Source: a virus | Length of the DNA: 56,422 nucleotides | Direction: 5' to 3' (one strand) | IMG/VR virus record: IMGVR_UViG_3300025132_000046 | Span: 1 to 56,422 of that record | In this document: positions 29,241 to 38,134 of the stretch, piece by piece | How the letters are laid out: the number at the start of each line of letters is the position of its first letter | How positions within the stretch are numbered: the stretch's first letter is position 1 | Translations under genes and position numbers: made by a program | The notes under the pieces: model-generated | The model's input: the letters and a program-made list of their open reading frames with translations, nothing else | What the model was told of the DNA's origin: nothing | The model's database searches: none

Positions 29241-30474
29241 TTCTTTTCCTTTCATAGTCAACTATGTTTTTACCTAAAAATTGTATTACAGGTACAGCCA
29301 TTGCATTTCCTAGAGCTTTATATCTATGGCTATCTGGGCAATCTTCTTTAGCTTTGCCCTTCCAAGGGATTTGTGTGTAATTATCAGGAAACCCTTGTAG
29401 TCTCTCACACTCTACCGGAGTCAACCGCCTGATAACAGATTGCTGCACCAGAGGTTGATTGTTACCACCAGCACCCCAAGTAGCGGTCACAGTCTGACAA
29501 GTATCTCCCATGTCCTTGACCCTTGCATCTTGGGCATGGTTTTCATACACAAACGCAGTAGGATTTTTAGCCTGTAGCGTTCCCGACTTATCTTTATGAA
29601 CCATCGGTTCTGACATATGCGCTGAAAAAGAAATGGCCTGACCATTCGCACCATCTAATGTATGCGTTTTGTTTTCAGAAATACCATGACCATTGGCGTT
29701 TGTGTTTGCAGTTCTTACTGCAAATGCTGAAACTGTATCTATGGGAACAAACTTAGGACAATTAGCGTTAACGTGTTGGTTATCAATACCACCATCTTTG
29801 AAATAACGAGCCTCTAAAGTATTACTTACTTTCGCTGGCCACCTGTTGTCTTCAGCAATGCTTTCTCCAGTTTTTCTGGTAGTTTTTTTCCTCGCTTGTC
29901 TGCTCTGCGCAAGATCCCTAAGCAAGCCCTCTCGCTCAAATAATACCTCTGTGATACCTCTGATGTCCCCTGTATTATTTCCAACAACAAAGACTCTTTT
30001 ACGTCTTTGGGCGAGTCCGAAGTATTGAGCATCAAGTACTCTCCACCCGATGCTATACCCGATTGCTTGAAGACCTTCTGTGAACGAGTGAAAGTCTCTT
30101 CCTTTATTAGAGGAAAATACTCCTGGCACGTTTTCCCAAATAAACCACTTCGGCCTAAAACGATTGAGAATGTTAACAAACGTGAGGGTGAGGTTCCCTC
30201 GAGAATCCTGCAAACCTCCTCGTAATCCGGCAACTGAGAATGATTGGCAAGGTGTTCCTCCGATAATGACATCTGGATTTGTTTCAAGTTTCCACTCCTT
30301 ATATTCAGTTATGTCACCAAAATTTGGTACGTCTGGATAATGATGCTTCAGTACAGCAGATGGGAATTCATCAATCTCTGCAAACCCTACAGGTTTCATA
30401 AGATCTTTCCATGCCACAGTAGCTGTAGAAATACCTTCACATAAACCTAAATACGTTAGTTTATCTTCTAGCAT
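29227..30474 (-). CDS. C5-cytosine DNA methyltransferase (Dcm-like)
   Basis: A 415-residue enzyme that transfers a methyl group from S-adenosylmethionine to cytosine C5. Motif I is a variant LGLCEGISTATVAWK (residues 9-23), motif IV PCQSFSVAGLRGGL with catalytic C76, motif VI ENV (114-116), motif VIII QRRKRVF (156-162), then a variable target-recognition region (about 200-330) and motif IX/X with RRLTPVECERLQGFP and GNAMAVPV. It could protect phage DNA against host restriction. AAAGGAGAAAGAAG precedes the start. A 153-codon open frame also overlaps it on the same strand (29826-30287). Confidence 0.9.
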   Translation of the reverse strand: MLEDKLTYLGLCEGISTATVAWKDLMKPVGFAEIDEFPSAVLKHHYPDVPNFGDITEYKEWKLETNPDVIIGGTPCQSFSVAGLRGGLQDSRGNLTLTFVNILNRFRPKWFIWENVPGVFSSNKGRDFHSFTEGLQAIGYSIGWRVLDAQYFGLAQRRKRVFVVGNNTGDIRGITEVLFEREGLLRDLAQSRQARKKTTRKTGESIAEDNRWPAKVSNTLEARYFKDGGIDNQHVNANCPKFVPIDTVSAFAVRTANTNANGHGISENKTHTLDGANGQAISFSAHMSEPMVHKDKSGTLQAKNPTAFVYENHAQDARVKDMGDTCQTVTATWGAGGNNQPLVQQSVIRRLTPVECERLQGFPDNYTQIPWKGKAKEDCPDSHRYKALGNAMAVPVIQFLGKNIVDYERKRNEER

Positions 30475-30489
30475 TCTTCTTTCTCCTTT

Positions 30490-30687
30490 CTAAACGATAT
30501 TCTTATACTTCTTGGTTTGATTAACAAAAGGATTCTTTTCAGCCATAAACTCTTTTGCCCAAACTTGGTCTACAATATTGCGTAACACATGACTCATTGG
30601 TATCTCGTAGAGATTCGCCAAGTCTTGCACTTTCTCCTGAGTCTCAGGCTTACAAATTACAGATTTCCATTTCGTTTTATCAACCAT
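30490..30687 (-). CDS. small ribbon-helix-helix-like protein
   Basis: A 65-residue basic protein: WKSVICKPETQEKVQDLANL and a second helix SHVLRNIVDQVWAKEF form the strand-helix-helix pattern of Arc/CopG-like regulators. There is no evident ribosome site, but TTGACT and TATAAG are present 15 bases apart just upstream on the minus strand, ending about ten bases before the ATG, so a nearly leaderless transcript is possible. It may control its own promoter or the divergent GNAT gene. Confidence 0.55.
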   Translation of the reverse strand: MVDKTKWKSVICKPETQEKVQDLANLYEIPMSHVLRNIVDQVWAKEFMAEKNPFVNQTKKYKNIV

Positions 30688-30712
30688 ATAAAAAGCTTAT
30701 AGGATAGGTAAC

Positions 30713-31147
30713 TTGAAGTCAATAAAAAGATCAACCAAAGAGCTTACAGAAAAGCACAAACGAGATTTGCGTGTAATTCAAAAGCTTTGCTTACCGGAAG
30801 ATGATCCAGTTTCTGCTAGACAAAACCCTGATGGCACTTGGTTCTTGATCCTTGACAAAAGACTCATTGCTTTTGGTTTAGTGGTTCCTTCACGACAATG
30901 GGTTGATACAGCATACCTGTCTCGATGTTGCGTTTACCCTTCTCATAGGGGTCAAGGTATCCAAAGACGTTTAATACGCTCTAGAGAGCGTTATATGCGT
31001 TCTCAGGGCTATACTTGGATGATTACTGATACTTCTACAGATAATCCGGCATCTAGTAATAGTTTGTTAAAATGTGGCTACAAAATTATTTACCCAACAA
31101 AGCCTTGGGCAAACAGTAATTCAATCTACTGGACGAAGAAGCTGTGA
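30713..31147 (+). CDS. GNAT family N-acetyltransferase
   Basis: A 144-residue protein started by TTG at 30713 after AGGATAGG. The acetyl-CoA-binding motif A is clear: YLSRCCVYPSHRGQGIQRRL, with R/Q-x-x-G-x-G/A represented by HRGQGI, followed by the helix and the NSLLKCGYK segment of motif B. It acetylates an unknown target, small molecule or protein. It is divergently placed from the ribbon-helix-helix gene and coupled to the HNH gene (GTGA overlap). Confidence 0.75.
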   Translation: MKSIKRSTKELTEKHKRDLRVIQKLCLPEDDPVSARQNPDGTWFLILDKRLIAFGLVVPSRQWVDTAYLSRCCVYPSHRGQGIQRRLIRSRERYMRSQGYTWMITDTSTDNPASSNSLLKCGYKIIYPTKPWANSNSIYWTKKL

Positions 31148-31545
31148 TAAAAGATCCTGAAAAACGTAGACAGTCTCAACGAGATCACTACTACCGTAAC
31201 AAAGATCGTTATTTGAAACGAAATCGAGAGAGAAAGAAAAAATTAAAAAAATTATGGTTAGAATTTAAATCTTCTTTGTCTTGTGAAATGTGTGGAGAAA
31301 ATCACATTTCTACTTTAGACTTTCATCACATAGAAAAGCATCCTGACAATCGTCCGGTAAATAAATTAATATCTAATTATAATTTTAAAGAGGCATATGA
31401 AGAAATAAAAAAATGCGCGGTATTATGTGCAAACTGTCATAGGAAACACCATCACAACCGAAGGGCAAAAAAGAAAGAAAAAAGAAAGAAAAGAAAAAAA
31501 GCGGAGTCCAAGCTAGGAAAAAAGGAAATCAGCAAGGACTCCTAA
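31144..31545 (+). CDS. HNH endonuclease
   Basis: A 133-residue protein with GTG start overlapping the GNAT stop (GTGA). The zinc-structured HNH fold is visible: CEMCG (residues about 47-51), LDFHHIEKH with the H-H pair, and CANCHRKHHHNRR. N and C termini are extremely basic (RNKDRYLKRNRERKKKLKK; KKKEKRKKRKK). Nicks or cuts DNA; freestanding HNH genes in phages can be homing-type. It runs towards the DNA polymerase gene and overlaps its end by four bases. Confidence 0.8.
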   Translation: MIKDPEKRRQSQRDHYYRNKDRYLKRNRERKKKLKKLWLEFKSSLSCEMCGENHISTLDFHHIEKHPDNRPVNKLISNYNFKEAYEEIKKCAVLCANCHRKHHHNRRAKKKEKRKKRKKAESKLGKKEISKDS

Positions 31546-33416
31546 CGGTCTGAAGAATCACCCCAGAATTGACCCATGTCCTGATCAACTAGGGATGGCA
31601 CTTCCAATTTTACGGCATTCACCATAATATTTGCAAGTGTCTTCGCTTCTTCAGAATTTACTATGGAAAAACATAGTTCATCATGAATTTGAAGTAAAGG
31701 CAAGTGTCCTGACCGATAACAATCAACAATTGCTTTTTTTGTTTGGTCTGCTGCAGATCCTTGAATCAATCTATTCAAACCCTTATAAGTATATGCACGT
31801 TTTAAAATGTGACCAACGTACTCACGTTTAGCCTCTTCTAAAGGTAACGCCTTATGTAATCCGAATGTACTGGGTTCCCAAAGTGGAAACCTACAACGTC
31901 TGCCCATCAGAGTTCGTATCGAACCATTTGACTCTGGGCTATCAATTCTATTTTGCACTGCGTGAACTAGTCCTTTTAAAAATGGAACTCTTCTGTGAAA
32001 TGTTCCGATCAACTCAGAGGCTTCCTCTGGGGACAAGTCTAATTCTGCGGCCATTTTATTTTTACCCATTCCGTACATCAAACCTAAACCAATTGTCTTT
32101 GCGGCTTTTCTAGGAATGTCTGCCATATCTGCTACAGTCTGGTGAAAGTCTGTTTTAGAATTTGTTCTATATTCTTCCGCGGCTTTTTCTGCGCCATTTA
32201 ATTTTAAACGTACAGCATAGTGAACAGCGAGTCTTGGTTCTTGTTGCGAAAAATCTAAACTAGCCCACTTCTGTCCTTCTTCAGGTAAAAACAATCCACG
32301 AATTTTAGGACCTATGTTTTGATTCCTTGCCGGAATTTGTTGTAAGTTTGGGTTCACCATACTAAACCTACCTGTTACAGTTCCACCATCATCAGATCGA
32401 ATCTGATTGATATGAGAATGTATACGTCCATCTTTTGATGCAAAGTCCATCAATGATGTTACAAATGTTCCTGTGGCTTTATTTAATTCTCTGGCTTTTA
32501 CTATCAACTGAGGTAACTCGTGTGGATGACTTGATAAAAAGTTTTTTGTAAAGCTTGGGGATCCTTTCGCAGTTTTAGAATATTCTAAATTCATTTTTTC
32601 AAATGCTTTTGCAATGGATGCCGCCGCCCAAATATCAATTTTTAAACCACAAATATCTTTCATCTTTTTAAGATATTCTTTTTCCTGGCTCTGCATTTCT
32701 TTTTTAGTTTGTTCTGCTTTGTCAGAATCAAAACGAATACCACGTTGTGTCATTTGTATTAAGATTGGACACAACTCAGACTCAAGGTCAAAAATATTAT
32801 TTAAATCTTGTTTTACTAATTCAATTTTAAAATAATTCCAAAGCTTCAATGTTAATGCTGCATCTTGTTCTGCATACTCTCCGACAAACATAGCCGGAAG
32901 TCTATACAACTCTGCTTTCGGATCCACTCCAAATTGAGCCGCCGCATCTTTTAAATCTGCTTCTGATTTTATTTCTTTTAAATAATCAAAACCCAAAGCA
33001 TTCAAACTATATGTAAATCTATTTTCATCTATCAAAGCCGCCGCGATCATAGCATCGATGATTTTTCCATTGACCTTAAAACCTTCTGCCTGTAACCAAC
33101 CAACATCATATGCCGCGTTAAAAAATATTTTGTCTGATTGTAAATTCAAAACATCTTGAACATATTTATAAACTTTTTTCTTATCTAAGTTTCCACCACC
33201 CTCGTGTGATACAGGTAAGTATAATTTTTTACCTTCCACAGCTAAAGCAAAGCCAACTATATTGCCATCTTTTCTAGGCCAACCTGGTCCTTGTTTCTTG
33301 ATGTTTGGATCTCTAGTCTCTAAGTCAATTGCAATTTCTTCTGCACCAGATAGATCGGGCAACATACTAGGAGCTATCCACTCAGTTCCTTTTGGTTTTA
33401 TTAAACTAAGGTTCAT
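31542..33416 (-). CDS. family A DNA polymerase
   Basis: A 624-residue replicative polymerase with proofreading. Exonuclease motifs: AIDLETRDP (D31, E33), FNAAYDVGWL (D104), YAEQDAALTL (Y181, D185). Polymerase motifs: A, ASLDFSQQEPRLA (D388); B, RKAAKTIGLGLMYGM (R436, K440, Y448); C, QIHDELCFS (H578, D579, E580). Position 444 is Leu where E. coli Pol I has Phe762. Length is near the T7/marine podovirus range and no additional domain is evident. It is followed by (and overlaps by four bases) the SF1 helicase gene in a coupled replication operon. Confidence 0.9.
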   Translation of the reverse strand: MNLSLIKPKGTEWIAPSMLPDLSGAEEIAIDLETRDPNIKKQGPGWPRKDGNIVGFALAVEGKKLYLPVSHEGGGNLDKKKVYKYVQDVLNLQSDKIFFNAAYDVGWLQAEGFKVNGKIIDAMIAAALIDENRFTYSLNALGFDYLKEIKSEADLKDAAAQFGVDPKAELYRLPAMFVGEYAEQDAALTLKLWNYFKIELVKQDLNNIFDLESELCPILIQMTQRGIRFDSDKAEQTKKEMQSQEKEYLKKMKDICGLKIDIWAAASIAKAFEKMNLEYSKTAKGSPSFTKNFLSSHPHELPQLIVKARELNKATGTFVTSLMDFASKDGRIHSHINQIRSDDGGTVTGRFSMVNPNLQQIPARNQNIGPKIRGLFLPEEGQKWASLDFSQQEPRLAVHYAVRLKLNGAEKAAEEYRTNSKTDFHQTVADMADIPRKAAKTIGLGLMYGMGKNKMAAELDLSPEEASELIGTFHRRVPFLKGLVHAVQNRIDSPESNGSIRTLMGRRCRFPLWEPSTFGLHKALPLEEAKREYVGHILKRAYTYKGLNRLIQGSAADQTKKAIVDCYRSGHLPLLQIHDELCFSIVNSEEAKTLANIMVNAVKLEVPSLVDQDMGQFWGDSSDR

Positions 33417-34912
33417 ATAGAAAAACTCCGATCATATCTTTCTGGTTGCATAATATTTAAAGATTTCTTTGCTCGAGTGACTCCCACATAATGTAATCTG
33501 TTCATAGCATCTGGGTCTTTAAAACCTAAAGAACAAAACTTCTCAGAAAGATCAGGAAAGAAAAGAACATTATCAGCTTCACCACCTTTACTACCATGAA
33601 TGGTGGACAACTTTACTTGAGGCTTACCTAATAACGATTGACCTTTTCTTATGGCAGAACGTATATAGATAGATTGATCATCAGATATCTTATCCAATGC
33701 GTTCATCCAAGAACATCTTTCTGAAAGCAAGCCGTGATTGTTTTTTAAATCATCAAACGTATAACGCACATCGGACTGCCCTTCAAATTTTTTATAGCCT
33801 TTCTTAATTAAATCTTTATTAAGATAAGAGTATATACTCTTTACGTTGTTAGCGGTTATACTTTCGTAGTTCATAAGTCTGTCCCATGAATCTACAGCAT
33901 CAACTACTTTTTCTGAAATAGAGCGTATGTGATTTCTTTCAAACAAGATACCCATACTTTTTAAATATGCGTGTATCTCATTTAAAACATAATTACTGGG
34001 TGCTAGCACTAACCAGTTGTCATTAAAATCTAAACTTCTAAAGTTCGCTATGATATCTAAACTACCTTCATCATCTCTTGGATTCCATTCTTTAGGAACT
34101 CTATACTTAATTCTGTTTACAATTTTATCTGCGTAATCGTAAATTGTTTTTGGTATACGATGTGATTGATTCAAAATTATATGTTCACCTTCATATGTCA
34201 AAAGAGATTTTACATCTGCGCCCGCCCAACCAAAAATTGCTTGATCATCATCTCCGGCTATGTAAACTTTGTTTGCTTTCTTTACTAATCGTGAAACAAC
34301 TTTCCATTGCAGCGGAGACAAGTCTTGAGCTTCATCAATAATTACTGCCTGAAAGTTTGGATAGGTATCATCGTCACATATAGAAAACTGTTCCAACAAA
34401 TCCGTGAAGTCTAGTAAGGTATGTTTTTCTAAAAACTTTCTATAAGAATTATAGATATGTAAAAAAGAATGCCAACCAATGTTCAACGATGAAGCATTGT
34501 ATTCTTTTTCTAAATCAACCATCTTTAGTCTTGCTAGGTTAATTACATTCAACACAGGATTGTCTGTTTTCAACTCCCATGATTCATCGCCAGAATTGAC
34601 ACCTACATTATCTATACCAACTTTGTCAGCGAACTCTTTCATCTGCGCAGAAGAAATCATTCTTCCGTTCGATAGACCTAATCTAGAATATGCAAGACTA
34701 TGAAGAGTTCTAAAGTTACTAAATTGTTTTTCTTTTAAGTGATCAAACCTAGTAATTGCTCTGGTTTTTGCTTCAGTAGATGCTTTCCTTGTAAAAGCAA
34801 AGTATCCAATCTCTTCTGGCGGTATACCTTCTTGTAAAAACTCTTCCACCTTATTTAATAAAAAGGTTGTTTTACCTGTACCTGGAGGACCGAATACTTT
34901 TGTAATTTTCAA
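33413..34912 (-). CDS. SF1 (UvrD/PcrA-like) helicase
   Basis: A 499-residue ATP-driven helicase. Motifs: Walker A GPPGTGKTT (8-16), Ia FTRKAS, TLHSLAY, motif II IIDEAQD (191-197), III GDDDQAIFGWAGA (220-232), IV NQSHRIP (248-254), V STIHGSKGGEADNVLFFPDL, and VI HYVGVTRAKK near the C terminus. Compared with UvrD it is short, lacking most of the 2B domain. It likely unwinds DNA ahead of PolA or in recombination. It is coupled by ATGA overlap to polymerase and primase. Confidence 0.85.
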   Translation of the reverse strand: MKITKVFGPPGTGKTTFLLNKVEEFLQEGIPPEEIGYFAFTRKASTEAKTRAITRFDHLKEKQFSNFRTLHSLAYSRLGLSNGRMISSAQMKEFADKVGIDNVGVNSGDESWELKTDNPVLNVINLARLKMVDLEKEYNASSLNIGWHSFLHIYNSYRKFLEKHTLLDFTDLLEQFSICDDDTYPNFQAVIIDEAQDLSPLQWKVVSRLVKKANKVYIAGDDDQAIFGWAGADVKSLLTYEGEHIILNQSHRIPKTIYDYADKIVNRIKYRVPKEWNPRDDEGSLDIIANFRSLDFNDNWLVLAPSNYVLNEIHAYLKSMGILFERNHIRSISEKVVDAVDSWDRLMNYESITANNVKSIYSYLNKDLIKKGYKKFEGQSDVRYTFDDLKNNHGLLSERCSWMNALDKISDDQSIYIRSAIRKGQSLLGKPQVKLSTIHGSKGGEADNVLFFPDLSEKFCSLGFKDPDAMNRLHYVGVTRAKKSLNIMQPERYDRSFSI

Positions 34913-36447
34913 AACGGTATATCGTCATCACTAACGGATGAACTAACTTTAAAGGGTTCTGTTTGTTTTTTGAAAGCAGGAATCTTCCACAATCTCACAG
35001 TTCTACTTTTTATACTTTGTGATACTGCTTCTCCATTCATACTACGAAGTCTTTGCGCAATCTTTGGAGTTGTTAAAGACATAAATCTATTTCGTGATAA
35101 AAAAGATTCTAGATCCTTCATTCTAAAATAAGTATAGTTGTCTTCTTCATTAGTCCAAGGTCTACCCATCAATATCTCTTCTCGATCTATACCACTTTGA
35201 AAGTGCGTACAAAACTCTTCTAACAGATCAGCAAACCTACCTTCATGTGAAGTATCTTCCGGTGCTTCTTGTATGGCCTGAGTTTCCACCATTTGTCTTA
35301 GCAACTTATTCAATAATGCTTCCCACTCCATTTTCTTTCTTGTCGGAGGAGCAACATTTATTTTGTTCATACAAACAATTTGAAACTTATGTTGTTGCTG
35401 TAACTCTTCAGTAGTTAATTCAATCCTATGACCTTCAACATCTAAAAACCATAGTGGCGGATCTGAATTGTATTTCACTAGAGCCGTGATACTTGGTCCA
35501 TCAATATCTGCCTCTGAAGCACCAATACCATACTTACGCATCTTACATATAGATGGTGAACAATGAGCATTGATTGGAGAATCTTTACACTTATAGTTGT
35601 AATCTTTTTTATTTAATTGTTTAACAACTGTATTGATTTCATTTAAAGGTAAAGAAGGACTCATGTACTTTTGATTTGCCTCTAACATTTTATCTTCCCA
35701 AGAGTCTGGGTGTGATTTTTTTAAGTACACACCTATGTTAAATAGGCCATTGTTTCTAGTGCCTTCTGGGAACCCTTGATTACACAGATACTGTAAACAA
35801 GGAGGACCATCAGGAATGTTCTCATTTTCTACTTCCGGTTTTGGAATTTCTTTATTGTTTCTAACAACTTTTTCTTCATAGAGTTTAAAAAATTCTTCAA
35901 GCGTTGCAGCATCACCATTCTCCTTAAAAGCATATCTGTTTGAGTTATCTCCACCAAAATACGGTAGGTTTAAAAAGTTTCCAACATCACCTCTATCAAC
36001 TAAAAGTTTTGTTTGTTTTGGAAACACTTCGCAATTCGCAAAGCCCAAATATGCCGCGAACAATTTAATGTGTTTTTGCATATCTGCAGCCGACAAGGGT
36101 TCTTTCACAAACATATAAACGTGAGCACCCCCTGACTTTGATCGAAATACGATCAAAGGTAAATTCATTTTTTTAATTTTGCCTACAAGATTTTTATGAT
36201 CTAGATTGTACTCGTCAATATCGAAAGCACCCCAGACACAAGTTTGGTCGCTCCTGATCGGTATTATGCCAAGACTAGGCTCTTTACCATCCAAGTGCTT
36301 TTGCCAAATAATGTCGGTAGGGACTTCTCTTACTACGAAGCCCTTACCGACTTGTTTCGTATCTTCTCGTTCACTCTCGATGGTGTAAGTGCCATATGCT
36401 GACTCTAACCCATTAAAAATCGTTTTAAATTTAACGATATCAGACAT
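34909..36447 (-). CDS. archaeo-eukaryotic primase-like protein (TOTE/PrimPol-type) with SSB-like tail
   Basis: A 512-residue protein. The catalytic AEP core is at residues about 40-165: FDIDEY (D76, D78), FRSKSGGAHVYMFVK (S105, H109) and GNFLNLPYF, as in TOTE conflict-system and phage PrimPol-like primases. A cysteine set KCKDSPINAHCSPSICKMRK (about 293-312) probably binds Zn or Fe-S and resembles the C-terminal module of this primase family. The very C terminus is DDDIPF, identical to the E. coli SSB C-terminal tip. It makes primers for PolA (and possibly also elongates). No DnaG-type or T7 gp4 primase is seen. Confidence 0.8.
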   Translation of the reverse strand: MSDIVKFKTIFNGLESAYGTYTIESEREDTKQVGKGFVVREVPTDIIWQKHLDGKEPSLGIIPIRSDQTCVWGAFDIDEYNLDHKNLVGKIKKMNLPLIVFRSKSGGAHVYMFVKEPLSAADMQKHIKLFAAYLGFANCEVFPKQTKLLVDRGDVGNFLNLPYFGGDNSNRYAFKENGDAATLEEFFKLYEEKVVRNNKEIPKPEVENENIPDGPPCLQYLCNQGFPEGTRNNGLFNIGVYLKKSHPDSWEDKMLEANQKYMSPSLPLNEINTVVKQLNKKDYNYKCKDSPINAHCSPSICKMRKYGIGASEADIDGPSITALVKYNSDPPLWFLDVEGHRIELTTEELQQQHKFQIVCMNKINVAPPTRKKMEWEALLNKLLRQMVETQAIQEAPEDTSHEGRFADLLEEFCTHFQSGIDREEILMGRPWTNEEDNYTYFRMKDLESFLSRNRFMSLTTPKIAQRLRSMNGEAVSQSIKSRTVRLWKIPAFKKQTEPFKVSSSVSDDDIPF

Positions 36448-36464
36448 TCAGATACTTTGGGTTA

Positions 36465-37226
36465 TTAAAATGGGATATCAGAAGTTTTTACAGGATTATC
36501 TTCTGTATGCTTGACTTCTACTTCGCCCTTTGATATAGAGTCAGCAAACTCTTTACACATCAAAAAGAGAGACTGATCCTCAATAAGACCTACCTTTCCG
36601 ATTTCCCAACCAAACCATGTACCTTTATCATTTGATTCTTTTTCTGACGCTAAAGAATAAACGTGAGAGTACGATGGGGGTTGAAACATTACTCCCTTAG
36701 AATTTGGAATACTCGTAGTCATAATCATAGAGTTCCATTTTCTACTTTTCTTCAACTGAGTTGACTTCATTACGATTAAAGCGGGTTGTCTCTCGCCTAC
36801 TAACATAACGTAGTGATGAGCACAAGCTTCGATGTAATTTCCGTTCTCCAAATAGTCTCTCCAATCTCCTGGTTTTTTCACAGTTTTAGAAAGAATATTT
36901 GAAGATGCCCCATAAGTGTTTACCGGACTTCCATTTCCGGTTCCACGAGGAGCCCACTCAATGTACTTCTTTTCATAATGACAAGGCACAACGTGTAAAC
37001 TGTCTTCATACAACTGACCAGATACAGAGTTGTACATCATGCCAGGTTGAGCACCTTCTACTGAATCTACTTCAGGACTCATTTTTGATAACAACTTCAA
37101 AAAAGGTAATGCAGTATCCTCAGTAGCGATGTTTTGTAAACCATCTCCCGCAGACTGCTCAAATAAAGAAACATCAACAGTTGCGATTGCACCATTTTGG
37201 TTTTTCTTTGGTGTTTGAAGCTTCAT
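36465..37226 (-). CDS. putative ssDNA-binding protein with D-I-P-F tail
   Basis: A 253-residue protein starting at the ATG at 37226-37224, which follows AAGGAGAAAATT. Core signs are ALPFLKLLSKMSPEVDSVEG, a G-M-M-Y-N, HVVPCHYEKKYIEWAPRGTG and MFQPPSYSHVYSLAS, a pattern I know from a phage protein family encoded with primase/polymerase genes and often called ssDNA-binding. The C terminus is acidic and ends TSDIPF, like bacterial SSB tails and like the neighbouring primase. Likely coats ssDNA and recruits partner proteins by the tail; binding itself is not shown. Confidence 0.65.
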   Translation of the reverse strand: MKLQTPKKNQNGAIATVDVSLFEQSAGDGLQNIATEDTALPFLKLLSKMSPEVDSVEGAQPGMMYNSVSGQLYEDSLHVVPCHYEKKYIEWAPRGTGNGSPVNTYGASSNILSKTVKKPGDWRDYLENGNYIEACAHHYVMLVGERQPALIVMKSTQLKKSRKWNSMIMTTSIPNSKGVMFQPPSYSHVYSLASEKESNDKGTWFGWEIGKVGLIEDQSLFLMCKEFADSISKGEVEVKHTEDNPVKTSDIPF

Positions 37227-37236
37227 AATTTTCTCC

Positions 37237-37803
37237 TTACTTTTTACTTGATTTAATATTAGCTTTCGTACCACAAAATGCACCGAAAAGTTCGGTAGGA
37301 AACACTACACCTTGTTCTACCATTTCACGAACCCACGCTCTAAGAGTTTGAGATTCGATCTTTTCGGTTTGACTAGGAATCATTCCATTTTCACGAATCA
37401 TCCCAATCAACTTTGATGCATCATCGTCTTCTCCTCTACCAAACTGAACGCTCACTAGATTCTTAATGATGTCATCGTATCCATGTTTGCGAAGCCACTC
37501 AAAGGCTTCCCCTTTTCTATCCTTAGGAATTGAAGCTGAGTAAAATGGTTTTACCTCAATCATTGAACCATCAGCCATTGTAAAGTTAGACATACCTATT
37601 TCTTGCATCGCTGCAGGTATTCTATTTTCGACAAGATTTCTATGTTCTTTTTTCTTATCATTCAAAACTGACTCAAGAGCATTAATCTCTTCTTCGGATT
37701 TCAAAACCTCTTTTGCTAATTCACTTATGTCTTTTAAATTTCCTGCATCTAAATTCAATGCTTGTGTTTCTTCCTGAATAAAATCCGCAAGATTTTTACT
37801 CAT
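37237..37803 (-). CDS. conserved replication-module protein with coiled coil
   Basis: A 188-residue protein. Residues about 28-60 form a charged helix (KEVLKSEEEINALESVLNDK), followed by a beta domain with MADGSMIEVKPFYSASIPKD and a C-terminal LRAWVREMVEQGVVFPTELF, GAFCGTKANIK. This layout is common in phage operons with ssDNA-binding proteins, without known activity. It overlaps the next gene by eight bases. A cofactor for replication or recombination is the likely role. Confidence 0.65.
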   Translation of the reverse strand: MSKNLADFIQEETQALNLDAGNLKDISELAKEVLKSEEEINALESVLNDKKKEHRNLVENRIPAAMQEIGMSNFTMADGSMIEVKPFYSASIPKDRKGEAFEWLRKHGYDDIIKNLVSVQFGRGEDDDASKLIGMIRENGMIPSQTEKIESQTLRAWVREMVEQGVVFPTELFGAFCGTKANIKSSKK

Positions 37804-38134
37804 AACTTTCTCCTTTCTGATTCAAATCAACTTTAATAGGATAGTATGTTGACTCTCGTCTATCCCACTTCAACAATGTAAATTTACCATTGTTTTTCTC
37901 TGAAGCACAAGCCGCAGTTATAGCCATTGCGGCAGGATCTCCTATCAACAATAAAAAATCTTTACTGCTGAAGTTTTCCAAACCTCTTTTTATCCTTTTA
38001 ATAGAAGGGCCAGGTGAAAACATAATCTGGTTTGTAGGAGGCAATAAAAATTTAAATTCTCCTTCTTCTCCTAAAAATTTAGAAGCGGATAAAATATTGA
38101 CGCTAGTTTCCTGTACCACATAAATATCACTCAA
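37796..38134 (-). CDS. conserved hypothetical protein in replication operon
   Basis: A 112-residue protein, MSDIYVVQETSVNILSASKF, with PPTNQIMFSPGPSIKRIKRG, SSKDFLLLIGDPAAMAITAA and a C-terminal KFTLLKWDRRESTYYPIKVD. I know this 'LSPGP...YLLLxGDPxAI...LLKWDRxExxYYPI' pattern from many marine phages, unnamed. It is the first gene of the replication operon downstream of the divergent control region at 38.15 kb. Function unknown. Confidence 0.7.
   Translation of the reverse strand: MSDIYVVQETSVNILSASKFLGEEGEFKFLLPPTNQIMFSPGPSIKRIKRGLENFSSKDFLLLIGDPAAMAITAACASEKNNGKFTLLKWDRRESTYYPIKVDLNQKGESYE

Noticed and set aside
34909-36447. A complete TOTE defence/conflict system in the phage
   Set aside because: The primase is TOTE-like, but the helicase and nuclease genes lie in a separate opposite-strand unit and fit ordinary replication and recombination roles.
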